From Echinostoma caproni (lineage: Eukaryota > Platyhelminthes > Trematoda > Plagiorchiida > Echinostomatidae): a stretch of 64,000 nucleotides of DNA. Below are positions 22,372 to 36,344 of the stretch, in pieces. Location: the NCBI GenBank assembly GCA_900618425.1, contig UZAN01039747.1, forward strand, positions 2,674 to 66,673, given 5' to 3'. The notes under the pieces were generated by a model. It had not been told where the DNA came from, ran no database searches, and saw only the letters and a program-made list of their open reading frames with translations. Both the position numbers and the translations under genes were made by a program. Every line of letters starts with the position of its first letter. Position 1 is the first letter of the stretch.

Positions 22372-25092
22372 GTAATCAGAGGTGACATTTTGTGAATAGC
22401 CCAAGGAAACTTGGGCAATGTGTGTGTGTCTGTGTCTGTCTGTATGAGTATGTCTGTTTTTGCACGAATGCATGGAACTGAAAAAGGGGTGATACACAAG
22501 AAAAATGAAAATTGAGTAGAACAGGTTGTGAGGGTATGCGCGCTACTTGTAACTGCAATCAAAATATTGCTAACTAAACCTGTGCAGTGATTCATATGGA
22601 AAAATGGGTTATCGTCCTCCCGCAAAGTTGAGAGATAGATGGACAAAGGTGTGCAAAGAAAGAGTCGAGCCAATCAGGTTGTGGTAAATGCAAATGGGGT
22701 ACCCGAGCAGAATGAGGTCACGTGAATGATCCCATGTAAGCAATTTCTCTGTGACCTAGATTTTCAAATATATGAAATAAGAAATAACAACTGATGGGAA
22801 AAAACAAGCAAGTATTATTCACTTCAAACAAGTTGGATTTAGTATTTTATGGGAAAAATTGGAAATAAATGTTAGAAATCTGAAAAGGCAAATTCTGTGT
22901 GATTGAGACGTCTCAGGTTAGTATGTAACTCCTAATTTGATAAGGACCGCTGCGGTAAAAAATATGCGATATGCTTCCGAGATATATATATATATATACT
23001 AGCTGGTAAAGACATCGTATAAAGGCAAGAAACTGAGACAAGCGCTTGCTGAAGTTTTACGCAACAGTGTTGTTGTATGCTTTCAACAGTTCTGTTCGGT
23101 ATTTAAACTGAAAATGTTTTTATTGCAGTTGTGAACAATAGGGTCATCGGGTGGTAAAGATTATCAATTTATCGCTTGGGAATACGTGTGCTCGAGTCCA
23201 AATACCATCAACAACACCAAGTTTCTCTACCTATTTTCTGTGTGTTTTATGACAACCCTCTGACTAACCGAGTCCTCCTTCCTAAAAACCATACTACTAC
23301 TTATTTAATAAAATAAAAATTTCCTAAAACTGAAATACACGTTGCTTTCTCTGGTGTTCATAAACCTCAAACAGTACATATTTATAAAAGCTCACCGAGT
23401 CCAATAAAGTTCTCTAAGAATGACGTCTTCGAAAATTTTGTGCTTTTATTGAAGTACTCCGTTCTGTATGAGAGAGGCAAAAGCTGGAGATTTATGGCAA
23501 ACCTGATTAAGCACCGTTAGGTTGTGCTCGTTGCTGTAACGATATTTGAACGAGGCTTATATAGACAGTTCCACTGCAAAAGTTTTGAAATCTAGGAAGG
23601 TGAACTGCCACTTTGAACGCCTACTATTATTTACATGATATCACAGTGAGCATTCTGTATTTAAAATGACTATTTGTTAAATCTCATGAGGAATTAGGTG
23701 ATGCATTTCGTCTTGCATGGAGCTATATATCATGAAGAAAAATAGGAAAACGGTCTAAGTAATAGCCCAGTTGGCGAACCATTATAATGCCTGCGTTATA
23801 TTTATCTGTTCCACCGACTTAATTTTCAGTTAGGTAGATGGGTTTTTACTGGTGGTTAAACTCACAAAGTTTAAAATAAGTGTGCGGTAAGTCCAATCAT
23901 TTTTCAGATCATCCTCCTTCTACTCTGCGCAAACCTCATCACGTGATCAAATCAAGTCCTTCTCTGTAATTAAATAAGATTCTGAAAAGTTTTTCAATCG
24001 GCTGCACCGCAATCTTTTGAGGGCATCAAGGGCGTTTTAATGACTTGAACCTCTAATAAAACCAGCAAACCTCACGTGGGGCTATAGCTGTTATTGATTA
24101 AATTCGTGGAGCATGACTGATATTCAGGAACTATATTTCATTTTCCAGTATCACACGTGTATATCGATAGCTATGGATGAAAAGCACTTAGTTCGTACTT
24201 TGTCTCCAACTTCAATGTTCTCATGAATTTGGGCGAACTTGATTGTCGCGATAAAATTTCTAGTACTCCGAAATTTACAGATCAGAATTAAAAAGCATTG
24301 TATGCAATGCAGATTGGAAGTTCATTATTTCAAAGTGACGAGTGCTGTTTCATGAGAGTGTTTATTCTGATTCCTACACTTATTGTAAAAGGCGGATCTT
24401 GTATTACTGAAAGCGTAGTAAATGAGCCAATTGACTTGTTTAAATTTATTGAAATTCTCGTTGGGTCATTTCCAATTTCGAATTTATTTATTTACTGTCC
24501 AGCAATTGGGATTTGAATTTAATCGAAACTGAGTTCCCGTGATAGAATCAGGGATTAGTTACCTACCTGGACATTAATCGTCAGTGTCCAGGGTATGACA
24601 TCTATGAGAGGAAACTGCCAAATACTGTTTGACAGTTTACGTGGTAGAGTCCATGCAGAGTCGACTAGCTCCAGTGCTTAAAAATGAAGAAGTATAAAGA
24701 AAAAAGAACCGAATAAAAGTTATTTGCGTGTATCATGCTCATGAGTTATTTTTTTTAACCAATTCTAATGATATGTTTTACTAAGGATTTGCTATTTTAC
24801 AACAGATGCACCAGAAACCGTCACCATAATCGAGAATTCGCACAACTAAATAGCATTCATCTAACACAGACAGGAAATAAGTAGATATTATTATAGATAT
24901 GTTGCTTATGGTGTGAGGCGATATCGCTCCCGTGAATGGAGTTCTAACCACTAAGCGTCTAGAGTAACAAATCTGATGAAAGTAATGGTGTTTCACGAGA
25001 TTAATCAATAACTGTAAACACATACACAGGTTTTTGTGCAGAAGCCAAGACATTAATGATCGGCACGCCAGTTTTCATTGTTTTCTGCATAA

Positions 25093-25275
25093 ATTATCCC
25101 AAATTATTATACACTGGATATTGATGTCTCGGACTTCGTGACAGAAGTTCAATTCCTTCGATTGTTCACTCAGGATATCCAACGCGTTCTCAAAAAGAGC
25201 CCAAATCAAGTTTGTGACCCCACCAGTCGAGTGTTGGAATATAGCAAAACAGATCCTGCCTGGTGGGAGGAGTGA
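25093..25275 (+). CDS. Candidate terminal coding segment
   Basis: The frame is open from 25093 to a TGA at 25273-25275. From about 25120 it shows strong coding bias (17 of 53 codons start with G) and reads LDIDVSDFVTEVQFLRLF, later KKSPNQVCDPTSRVLEY, ending in PAWWEE. The only usable acceptor is ACAG at 25144, which would drop the first coding-like residues. This suggests either an unusual exon border or a degenerate fragment of a longer gene or retroelement. Not assigned to a family. Confidence 0.35.
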   Translation: MIPNYYTLDIDVSDFVTEVQFLRLFTQDIQRVLKKSPNQVCDPTSRVLEYSKTDPAWWEE

Positions 25276-27010
25276 AATGACGGATAAGCCTCATGATCAT
25301 TTGCATTTCAGCAATTCCAAGGAAAAATAATTGTTAGGGGTGTGTTATTTTATGATTAAACTGCTTGAGTACTTTTAACGGTGATTTTCGTCGGAAAATT
25401 TTACCCTTTATCATGACTGCGAGGATGGAGTTATTCTGTGCGCATAACCTATCGGCCTACTTGGAACATGAAATTAAAGCTCTTTTATAGCTCAGAATCA
25501 ATGTCTCCCATTTATGATTCCAGGACATATAGACTTTTGTCTACTTCATTTGTAGGCGGCTTGACATCTCCACTCTTCCTCCATGCCGGATAATAAACCC
25601 TTCAAAGAATCTAGTGTACTTTATCTGAAAATTGCCATCAGAGGCAGATTTGGCTTCAATCTGATACCACTGGTCTTGTTCAAAGCAGTGTTTATGTATA
25701 TATTTGCAGCCTTAATGAATAGTCTTGTATATCTCCATCCTTTGTTGAAGCCATTTAGGCGAACTTATCCGTTAATTTACAAGCTGGAGTTGGCGTTAGA
25801 CCGAGTGCAACTCTGTAAGTATCGAGATATAAATCACTTCAAAAAACTGTGTTCTGGGTGTGCAAAGCGTCCATTTTCACCGCGGAGCACTGCTTACTAA
25901 TCATAACGCATTTGTGTTATTGTCCAAGTCAGAAAGTATCAAGAGCAACCTTCCTGTGCCTACATGATCATCTTATTTGCACTTGGCATTCCTAATATAA
26001 GTTTCATCAGATACATTGAATTTGATAAAGTTAAAACATTCAACATCCGTAGCAGGAATACATCCATAAATCACATGCGACTGAGGAGCGTCCATGAGCG
26101 CAAGTAGATTTGTTCACCACTTTGAGTCTAAAAATTTTCAGCTTCAGGTGAACACACCAATCGTTTTCCATTAGGACCTTCCTCAAAGCCGTTGGTGGTT
26201 TGAATATCACACAACTTCCGGCCCGGATTTACCACAATCCCTGTCTACTGGGAATAAAACGATTTTTTTTGAATGGGGAGGGGGACGAAAGTTCTATGTG
26301 ATTGAATTAGCGAGCTAGAACTTATGATCTATGAACTCTGATTTCTGGCTGTCTATTCACCGTTTTAGATGAGGATGAATGTGTCCAACCCTGAATCGGA
26401 AGGCGATGTGTCAGAAAATAGATCAGCTTGATTGAGCATAAATGCATTTGATTACTCAAGAAATTCCAACAAACACTGTAATCATAGGTCGTTTTGTTTC
26501 AACTGGGCCTAGTGAAATAAAATTCTCTTTGATCTGTTTCTTAAAATCACTCACCTTCCCTTCGAAAAAATTCTTGGTAATGAGGGGGACTAATCTTGCG
26601 CGTCATTTAATCAAAGAGCCGTCAAAGATTGGCCGATTTGACGCGCTATAACATGCAATCTGACCGGTTTATTTATCTCATAACGTTCATTTGTCAATGT
26701 TCAGGATGGGCAGTGAGTCACATTTGGTGATTGGACCAGGTCGGAGAGTCTTGACAGCTACCAGCATCGCAACAAGGTGAGTATTCGGCGATTGGTATCT
26801 CGGTGGGATAATGGAGACAAGTTTATCAGTTGGTTCCTGTGCTTTAACGGTGGATAGACAAACACACAGCGTATTAAGTCGAAGGCTTGACTAATGCTAA
26901 TGGTCCAATTTGATCAATATTGCAGTAACGACTGGAATCCTCGTTCATTTCAGGGGCCCGAATGCAAAGCATCACTCAGTGATTTAAACAATGAACCAGG
27001 TTGAGATATA

Positions 27011-27317
27011 GTGAGTGAATTACCCCGCATAAAAGTGAGTTCACTTCGGTGGGTAAGACCAGCTATACACGAAATTTTGAACCAGGTAACCCATGTACAA
27101 GCAAGTGGACAAGCTTGTACAAAACTACGGTGGAAATTTCCAACGTGTTATCTATCAGAATCAGGAAATTTACATAACGGTCGTTTTAGACCCAGAGGCC
27201 ATTCAACTAGTCCTCTTTTTGGGATCGAAGCCATTTTTCTGCAAGCTTTTGTTCGATCTGTTCACACGGGCATCATAGTGCAATCGCAATTGAAGTTAAT
27301 TTATATACAACCAGCGG
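27011..27317 (+). CDS. Coding-like segment with two competing frames
   Basis: Frame 1 (27011-27317) is open from GTGAGTG and ends at a strong GCGG/GTAAGA donor; an internal GTAAGA...CCAG of 33 bases could be a micro-intron and leaves the frame intact. Frame 2 starts at ATG 27093, stops with TAG at 27276-27278 and has better codon bias (16 of 61 codons start with G). Frame 2 contains YGGNFQRV followed by ITVVLDPEAIQLVL, which faintly resembles the beta-1 region of cytochrome P450s. That resemblance is only by eye. Confidence 0.25.
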
Positions 27318-28152
27318 GTAAGACTCCGATATAAAACAGTAAGATTAGCTGCGTAAAACGACTGGCACTGCATCAAAGCACGCATAATTTATCAGGTCAA
27401 ATTCTGACAAATAACAGAAGTGGTCATACGACTGGGAGTGTTTTCAAACAGATTAGATGAATGCCCTCACTGTTGTCGTCTAACATTTCTCTTCCTTTGT
27501 ATTGCATGACATCTTTTTGAATGGTCGCTGCTCACTTCCGAAAATGTTCATTGTCTAATTGTGCATTCAGCGAACAAAGAGTGTAAGGATAAGAAAACAA
27601 GAAACTTCCTAAAAGTTTCTTGCACTCTCCCAGTCTCATTCATCGCTAAAACTCATTCTCTAAATGCCTACTACATTTTTAACTAGATAAAGTATATCAT
27701 CTGTCCTGTGAACATTGAATGCACTTGCTTCATTATTTTTCAAAGGCCTGTATTATGTGTATAAGTGCCATAAGCGACGATTTAGCTGGACCAACCAATT
27801 TACATTTTTGTCATCTGAAATCATTCCATTGAGGTTCATGAATAGCTGTAATTGGCTATTCAGGATATAAAGAAGATCCATTTTGGCAGCTAAGTGCGCA
27901 GTATGTCCCAATAAGAGAATTTGGTTCGTCCGAATTCCATTCGCTCACTAAATTACCCTCAACTGTATGACCGCTTTTCATGGTTTTACCAATACACCCT
28001 CTCTAACCCGTATACTCCGAAAAACTACGACAAGTTTGCCTAATTCGAAGCCACCACTAGGCATTTGTGTCTTGAGAGATTATTCCTAACACATTGATCA
28101 CCACCTATGAGAAAACTGATCGCCTTTTTTAATAAGTGTTAACCGGTTAGGG

Positions 28153-28342
28153 GATTTTGGTGGTAGGCCGCTGTGCTACCGCCGTGTTTCAATGCCATGC
28201 CTTAACTAACGGGGCCTTATTTGGTCCTTAGCTTGAAGTCCCAGAGCGTGGATTGCCGATTTTTCACCGGTGAACAGGTGTTCTTCTCCAATGTGAGCTC
28301 CACCCCGTCTGCTGTTCAGCACACAAGTGCGTAATAGAAAAA
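28153..28342 (+). mobile_element. SINE family B, 5'-truncated copy
   Basis: It matches the 30.2-kb copy from GATTTTGGTGGTAGG onward through CTAACGGGGCCTTAT, GGTGAACAGGTGTTCTTC and CCCGTCTGCTGTTCAGC to GTGCGTAATAGAAAAAA. The tRNA head is missing, as expected for an incomplete reverse-transcription product. Confidence 0.85.
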
Positions 28343-30140
28343 ACCATAGATTAGATACTGAATTAGTCTTATAGCTTGTGTGGCCGTGGGTCTTCGAAAT
28401 CCGATACGCTGTGCTTCAGGCCATTCTGATTGTCGTGGAGGCCTGACACATAGCAGTTTACCGGCTACTAAATGTGTTTTGGTTTCTATGAAATATGGAG
28501 TAATCAATGCGAACAATTTAAATTCACCATTACCCCAGTGGATAGCAAAAGTTTGTCTGTTCTCCCAGAAAGGGTTTATTTTGGGATCACTGCAATTTCA
28601 AAAGTGAATCAGACAATGTAAATGAATGAATCAGTTCACATTATCCACAAGATTTCATTCCTCAACAACGAATATAACTTGAAAAAAAAAGCACAACAAA
28701 TATACAGCTGTTCAAATGTACATCGGTCTGTTTGCTTTGTGTAGGGCACACTGTTATGACCATAAATATTCTCCAGAAACATTGCGGTTTCATAGAAATA
28801 TTTGGGACAAAGCAGAATAATTCTGTAGGATTTGATGATTAAGTGACCAGTAGAAGAAAAGCTATCAGTGCAACTGCTGAAATATAAAACAAGAATACTG
28901 TAGAAGATTTGAGAGTAAAACTAAAGTAAACGCTAGCCTAGTTGAGTAAAACTACCGGTTTTAGTGCGGACAAACCTACCCACCAGTTTGATGACAAAAA
29001 CGTGAGTTGGTCTTTTTAAAAAGCACGGCGTGCAGATTCCAAGCTGAGCATTGCTTTGACTGATGAAAAACCGTTGGAAGGTAAACGGTTCAGTGGAAGA
29101 ACAACATAGAAGCGAAAGAGGGACTCCTTTTTCTTTACACGTGTTGAATAAGTTGCTGCTGATTTGGATAGTTCGCATGAGCTTTATTTTTCACGGAATA
29201 AAAACATATAGCATTTTTCCTGACTAAAACAACTAATATGCGAAATACCAAATACAAACCATAATTTGCTTCTCATGTTAAATTGTGTATATTTACTTGT
29301 ATGAACGAACTAATGATATTGATTACATAAACTGTACAATTCATCCATTTATTTTGATGTGTAACTTATTGGTAGGAAATAAATCTCCTTCATTTTTCAT
29401 TTGACCATTGGTTACCACACTCGATTTCATATATTGATGACGAAAGATCTCACCTCGGAATCATTTTGGTGATTTTATGTCACGTGATAGACCGACGAAA
29501 GTTGAGAAATAAGTGTTTTGACCACAGTCACGCCTCACCGAAATACTGAGAAAATCGTCTAACAACATCACCCAGACAGGAGTTGCGAAACGTGTTTTTC
29601 TATCCATCTGGGCCAAAGCAAATGACTTTTCTACTGCCATACTGTCAATCAGAAAATGTGCTCACGTGTTCTGTTCACGGGACGAAAAATGCATGTCTAC
29701 AAAACACCCCCCTCCCAGTATATCAATCTGAATCGATCATCTCTGTGAAACTGTCCTTTAAAAAAACAAACAAATTTGTGAACTGAATTAATTGTAATGC
29801 GAGTAAAACCATCGTTCTGGATGTTGTTCATGGTCAAGAGAAAGAATGTGAGATGTCATCGGGGATTAGAAGAAATTCACCTTTTGGAAGCACAGCGAAA
29901 AAAAGAACAGAATCGTCTATGATTAGGCAGGTAAATGCAAGTACGGTGGAACCAGAGTCAATTAGGTATACAGAGTATATTGCGACAAGGAAGACCTGTT
30001 TGCACAACAAGTAATATGTGCATACTGAGGCAAGTAGATATGTGCTGTATACGTGCACATTTGCGCGAGTAGGACTAACTTGTTTTGATTCTAATATCCA
30101 AAGCGACGGTTACGAAAATGCTTGCGTATATGCTGCAAGG

Positions 30141-30426
30141 GTGATGGTGACGCAGTGGTTAAGTCACTGTCTCCGGCGTGCTTCAGACCCAATGGTCGGA
30201 GATTCGAGCCCCGCCCCCACTCGACTTTGGTGGTAGGTAGCTCTGCTATCGTCCGGTGCAATACCACGCCTAACCTATCGGGGCCCTATGTGGTTCGCCA
30301 TTCCAATTCCGGGGGCTTAGGTTGCGGGTTTCTACCACTGAACAGCAGATCTTCTTTACTATGGGGTTCGCCACACCTGCTGTTCATCGCACTTGGGTGT
30401 GTAATAAAACAAAAAAACAAACAAAT
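30141..30426 (+). mobile_element. SINE family B, full-length copy with tRNA head
   Basis: The head has A-box-like GTGACGCAGTGGTTAAGTC and B-box-like GGAGATTCGAGCCCC, the internal polymerase III promoter. The body includes CTATCGGGGCCCTATGTGG and a hairpin formed by TGAACAGCAG and CTGCTGTTCA. The 3' end is TGTGTAATAAAAC and an A-rich tail. It is the most intact of three copies in the window. Open frames read across it are not genes. Confidence 0.9.
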
Positions 30427-30614
30427 ATAGTTTTGCTGTTTAATACATACGAAATTGATTGTAAGTTACAGTTACTTGTGAGTAGTGGTTTGAGATAATT
30501 AGTATTGATTGAAATTGACCACCTTAAAATTTCACCTTCACACGCAATCTTTAAATCTTCTAGTCAAACACACACTCGGAAGCACAATAGTAGAGTTCCG
30601 CTCATATAAGAGCT

Positions 30615-30690
30615 CATAAGCACTGCATATCGATCGTCCCCTACGGGCTTTGAACTCCGGACCCATCGCAAGAAAGGCGTGGGTATTATC
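30615..30690 (+). mobile_element. tRNA-like SINE fragment (family E)
   Basis: B-box-like GGGCTTTGAACTCC (30645-30658), then CATCGCAAGAAAGGCG, shared with the minus-strand fragment at 7243-7337. A weak A-box-like AAGAGCTCATAAGC precedes it. Confidence 0.45.
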
Positions 30691-33600
30691 ATTGTTGTCG
30701 TTGTGATAACCAACACATATCAGGGTTGAACCGAATCGTCAAATATTGTTTGTTCAGGAATTGTCTTGAGTGACAGTTAGACAGTACATTGTTGGCCCGA
30801 CGGCAACGAAGGAAGACGACGTTGATTCAAGCGGTACTCCTAAGGATAACCAATTCAAATCAAGATACAAAACTCATGATTGACCTGAAAATGATTTTTT
30901 TATTTTAATGCAAAGTTATTGAAGCTTGCCTAGGCTCTAGCCATCCAAACGCTCAAACTCGATCTATGCAAACAACGTAAATGGTTATTTTGATTAGCTT
31001 TACCGGGATAACTGACCTCTTCCCTTTTTCCTTTTTCAATCTTATTGTGTTGTGTTTTCATTTGTTATTAGCGATCTTTTGTTCGTCTCACGGTTATCAT
31101 CTAACTGACTATAAAAATCACTAACTTTCTTCAGCGTCTACACAAAATCAACGAAATGATGGATACATAGTGCCGACCCATATTTCCGATTTCTCCATTT
31201 AAATTTGTGAAGGAAAAATCGCCGTTTCAATGAACGAGCTATTGCCGTCCATTTTTCCTAACTCGAGGCTTATCCCTATAAATCTTTTGTTATTCATCAT
31301 TCGATGGAGTTATTTTGTAGTTTCATCATCGGTGATAAAAAAATATTGGAAAAAATTCACCTTGTGTGACTCAAGTTGAGATGTTCATAAATGAAGAAAA
31401 CCTGTGGATAATCTCACAATTTTCGGTGAGCGTTATTTCCGTCAGGTCCGAGCAGTTACTGCGCACAATCACACAAACAAGATGGTTCGATTTGATCACA
31501 AATATACCATTTGACTTAACCTTGGTTTTAAATCATCTTGATGGGAGGTTAGATGTACATGCCGTCTAGCTTTGGATTTTCATCATGGCAACTTTCACAA
31601 TGAGACAATACGAGGATCGGATACTAAAATTCATAAGCCTAGTATCGTTATTTTCCTGAACCGATGGCTACCCACACACATGAAATCTTCCATATAGTGA
31701 CAAGGATATACAATATACACTATGTTGAGGTCAACACTTTGTAAACGCCTTTGAAGATGCTAACTATGACAGTTGTGTGTGATACAGTTTTGCCATATGA
31801 GAATAAAAATATATTGGATTCAACTTGAAATAAACACTGAACAGTTTGATGTGATTAGTTTATTGGAGTATGATCTGGATGAAAGGCTCCGTACGCATCG
31901 TCTGTTGCGAAAAAACGACTAGAGCTTACCTTTTTGAATACAGTGGTTTGTATACTTTACCGTTGTTTATCTAATCAACCATTACACTCTACTCACTGAA
32001 CTCAGCAAATATCAGCCAAACTTTGAACCATTTTAGTCCAATTCCTGATTTTTGGTCACGAAAACAAATTAAATATGATACCATTTACAATTTCCCTTAT
32101 TTTCACCATACAGGAGAACATCGTGAATAAGCGTTTAAAGTTTCGGAAACGTAGATAGTTTATCTAAATTGACTACACACTTTGGACACTGTAAAAGTAC
32201 ATTGATGATCTGCAAGCTCTGTTCTCCATTAGCAAATAACTGATGTTGATGGTCCGATACAGCGGTATTAGGACAAAACGGTGAAGTTGCATCCAATGTC
32301 CAATTGGCTTTCTTTTTGACTAAAGAGATAGACACACTCCATTTACCTTCATAAATAATTATTAAAGAGTCTCATCATTCCGTACTGTTTAGTATCGTCA
32401 TAAGTATTAACAATAATACTAGCAACCCTACTGCTACTGGTACTATCACTAAAGTATGGATTCTTCACGCTTTGCATGCGCGTGACATTCCGATGAAAAT
32501 ACATTAAAGTTGTCTACAGATTCGCATAACAGTAGTTTATGGGAGTTTTCCAAATAGAGCCAAAAATCAAGTGAACAAACTGTTTAACGACTAGCGCATC
32601 ACATTTGGCTCTTTTATTCTACTCAGATTTACACTTCTATATCTGCCCTATCGATTTACCTCCTCAGTAGTTCATTTGTACAAGAAACATTTATTCTGCT
32701 CCGCATTCGACTTGTGGATTAATGGCATCGATTGCAGCTAAATCTACTTTTTAAGAAAACACTCTGCAGATCAAAGATCACAGATTTATTATGGGAATGA
32801 CTTACCAGCTCATGCTTTTCTCGTCCCATAGGTTCGTGTGGTGGTTAAAAACCATTGGTAAATACAATTCGTTGTGTAAAATGTCACTTGATAAGTGCTT
32901 CTTTCACTGCTGCACACAGCTTCACCTATGTTGGAATGTGAGGTGTGCTAATGTTTTATTGATTCTCAGTTTGAAACATTCAATGCATGGAACACAGATG
33001 ACGTAGGATGAGAGAAAGTTCCAGATAGAACACACTCTGACTGCAAATGACTGACACCGGCATTCCAAGTGACATTTTGAGATCACTGGTTTGAATGGAT
33101 GTACTCTAAGATAAACGTTGGGTGGTAACTTCAGAAGTGGGCGACACGGATGGCTTGGGTTTTGCATTATTTCGCATACCATAATCATCTCCTCTGATGC
33201 GCCGGTAGTGATTGGAATATAACCCCAATTACTTCGATCTCTCTGCTTATGAACACCGATTTAAACCCTTGACCATTTTGTTTAGTTTATTACATGTGCA
33301 ATGTTTTACTCAAGCCTATAGGATGAAGCATTTTTCCTATCTTTCATATTTTGAGCTCAATTATGTTCGGTTGTACGCCTGTTCATCTCTCCCATCACTC
33401 TGGAATTTATCGTGGAATGCAAAGTCTGATGGAGCGGTTTTAAGGTTAGTGCGCATGCTTAAAGGAGGTATTTTCATGAAATCGTTTATTCAATTACAAA
33501 CCTTCCAATGGCTTTATGTGCAATGAGGCAGTGTAGGATTTGTGTTTCATTTGATCACAGAATAAAGGATTTACCACTAACCCTGCTCGAAACCTATCAA

Positions 33601-34138
33601 ATTTTCTTGATGGTTGTAATATCAAATATGCCAAGAGGTATATTCCAGCATTTTCTCTGTTTCTCTTTGGTGTTCTTGTCATTATTTGCATATGTGAATG
33701 AAATAGTGTGTGGGGATGTTATTGTACCTGATGGGATCAAATGGCAATGTAACTGGATTACAATTGAGTGTTTCACTTTCTTCATGATCCGACAATGGTT
33801 AATCAATTTTGGTAGAAGTTGAAACCGTACTGCGTTAACCAGTTGCATACAAAATGGTGATGCCGTTCTAAGCTAAACAGATTTGCGGTCGATTAAATCA
33901 GACCGCATTGTCAAATTTTGTCCCCCCAATCAATTTTCTCACCAATCCACATAACCCATTTTTGATCGTTGTACGGAAGAAACAGTAACTGAAGAAAACA
34001 AACATTTATTTCAATGATTAAAACCGTCAGTCCACGATTGGTGTCAAAGCATCGGATACAAAAGAATTATATCGACGCACGGAATGAAATTTAAAACGCT
34101 TTCCCATTGGAACGGATAGGACAGAGCAAGCTTGAGTG

Positions 34139-34159
34139 CACACACACGCACACACACAC
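34139..34159. repeat. CA microsatellite
   Basis: CA units interrupted once by CG. Confidence 0.92.
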
Positions 34160-34421
34160 TGAGGAATAGTTAAGCGTGATCTGATTGCGGGGATTACCTC
34201 TGGCCTTCCGCCCTTTTCGAACCACACCACCGGGGTAGCAACAGTTCACTGAAACGATCGCATTTGGCGGACTCTCACAGGTTTTCCCGTGTACATCGGA
34301 TGTGTGACGGATATTTGCATATTTGTATACGAGTGAACAGAACGCATACAAACCCACACAGCAATCATGACACATATTCACGGTTACCATGTCAACCAGT
34401 TTTGAGCACAAACAACCAGAG

Positions 34422-34454
34422 CAACAACAACAACAACAACAGCAACAACAACGA
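34422..34454 (+). repeat. CAA trinucleotide repeat
   Basis: Six CAA, one CAG, then three CAA and CGA. In one + frame beginning at ATG 34390 it encodes ten consecutive glutamines inside a 41-codon ORF ending TGA. In the frame that stays open to a good ACT/GTAAGA donor (34525) it encodes asparagines instead. The CAG interruption fits a coding polyglutamine tract but does not prove it. Confidence 0.9.
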
Positions 34455-36344
34455 CAGAGCAAGCGTTCGTCAACCTCTGGTTTATGTATGCCGTCCGGTC
34501 GGATCAGGCAGATCATTTGACTGTAAGAGTTCGTTAGCAGGGTACATTAACCAATCCAACTGTTTTTACGGACCACACTGAAAGTGACCACTTTTAGTAG
34601 ATGCTCCATTTATGGTTTGAATGGTCAATAAACTGTGGTTTGGGGTTTGAAGATCGTCAGTATGCAATCATTTAATTGAAAAATGCAATTAATTGTAGTT
34701 TATAAAGTGTGATCCTTAATCAATATCAATAAGATAGATCATACAAAGCCATTGAAGTCCAATGGAACCTTACTGTGATGGAAATCGCTTTTAATAATAG
34801 AATATTTCTTCTCATTTGATTCAGGATAAGTGTGCAGTAGGCAAACCGAAAGAAGGTTGTCTTTGAGAGCAAGATACGTTGCTTCATCTCTGAACATAAA
34901 GCTGATTTCCGTAAGTTCCGCTGGAAACAATAACACGCAAAAATTATTAAGAAGTTACACTTAGTATAAATTAAGTTCTGGTAACCTAAATGTTTGGAGA
35001 GTTTAGAAAAGAAACGACGAATGTAAATGCACAAGTTAACTACTTCAGTAGAAAAACTCAACTCTCATTTGATAAACATACAGTAATATTCACATTGTTT
35101 GCTTTATCGCTATAGATAACCTTTTTCTATCTCACAGCGGTTTTCTTCTGATATCCCTCGTTGGAAGGATGAGCGTTCCGCTAGATTTCTCATTTCTGAA
35201 TGTCATCCTTTTTCTGTGATGTGTACACTTTATAGAACTTTCTGAATTCTGTTGATAAAGGTGAAACATTTTAAAATTCCCAAATCCTTTTTTGTTTGTC
35301 TGTATAGTGCTTTGAAGCAGTGAATCATATAGTCTATCAGTTGTTCTTATTTCCAAGAAAAAGGTTCCGTTTCCTCTGTTATGTGTAGAGTAAGGAACAT
35401 GGGATCATTCCCTCTACCAAACAACTACCCAAAACAGTTGTAATCACTTATGAAATTAAAACAGACTAATTTTTTGGAGACAGGTTATAAAATACTAAAA
35501 CGATTGGGGCCTACCTTTATAACTTACTGGTTTACTTATGATTTCCAGTCATTCCAAACTAGTCGTCTGGTTATTAATATTTGTATTGGTGTCGATCCTA
35601 GTGTCGCAGAAAACCAATGCAGATAACTTTAGAACTTCCGGTATTGTTGTGTCTTTATATCACACTACAGAATAGGTCAATGTGTGAGCAGAGAAAAAAG
35701 CACGCTGTTTTACTCTACTGCACACTAATAAAAAAACTGTTTCATTCGAAAAAGACCTGAGTTTCTTTGACGTTCTGTTCAAGATTGCCTCAGGGCTACA
35801 AAAATTAGCATACAGTCTCCATGATTAGGTCTAAAAGTGAAGGTCAACAGCATTAAAATAAACAATTGTTAATCTGAATCTCAGTGCTGCACAGGTGACC
35901 CAGTTTTATTTTGAAACTCAGGGTAAATAATTTACTTTCGTTGGTATACGTTCTCATTTTGTTCGCTTATTGTTATGATATTTATTCATGAGCAGTCATA
36001 CGCGGAGTGATTGTATGCACAAACGTTCAAGGAGCCCTTGTTAATACAAATTTTCAACAATACATATTTGTGCCTATGGTGAAAACGTCACGTGCATCTG
36101 GTTGAACTGAGCTCATATTACTCAAGCTGATACGCGTTATTACCATCAATACTCACTGAGGGTCTAACGTTTCCCCGCAGGTGTTCCAACCGATGAATTT
36201 TGAAACTCCCTTTCAATGGAAGTACAAAATCCATTAGTATTAATAAAGAAAAATAGGTGTTTCTTCAAAAAATAAGAAAAACGTTTCTGAGGCCCTTTTA
36301 GTACTTGTTTCATTGTACATTTAATTTGTTACGCTTGATAAAGT

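Noticed and set aside
22227..22673. 148-codon minus-strand ORF
   Set aside because: Poor codon bias, runs through a TG/CA-rich stretch, and is antisense to a better plus-strand exon.
23141..23220. tRNA-like head (GGGTGGTAAAG and GTGCTCGAGTCC)
   Set aside because: Suggestive of a decayed SINE, but no second copy or body could be matched.
30018..30430. Two + strand ORFs of 72 and 102 codons
   Set aside because: They read through the full-length family B SINE.
34091..34516. 141-codon minus-strand ORF with a Cys run
   Set aside because: The cysteines and valines come from translating the CAA and CA repeats.
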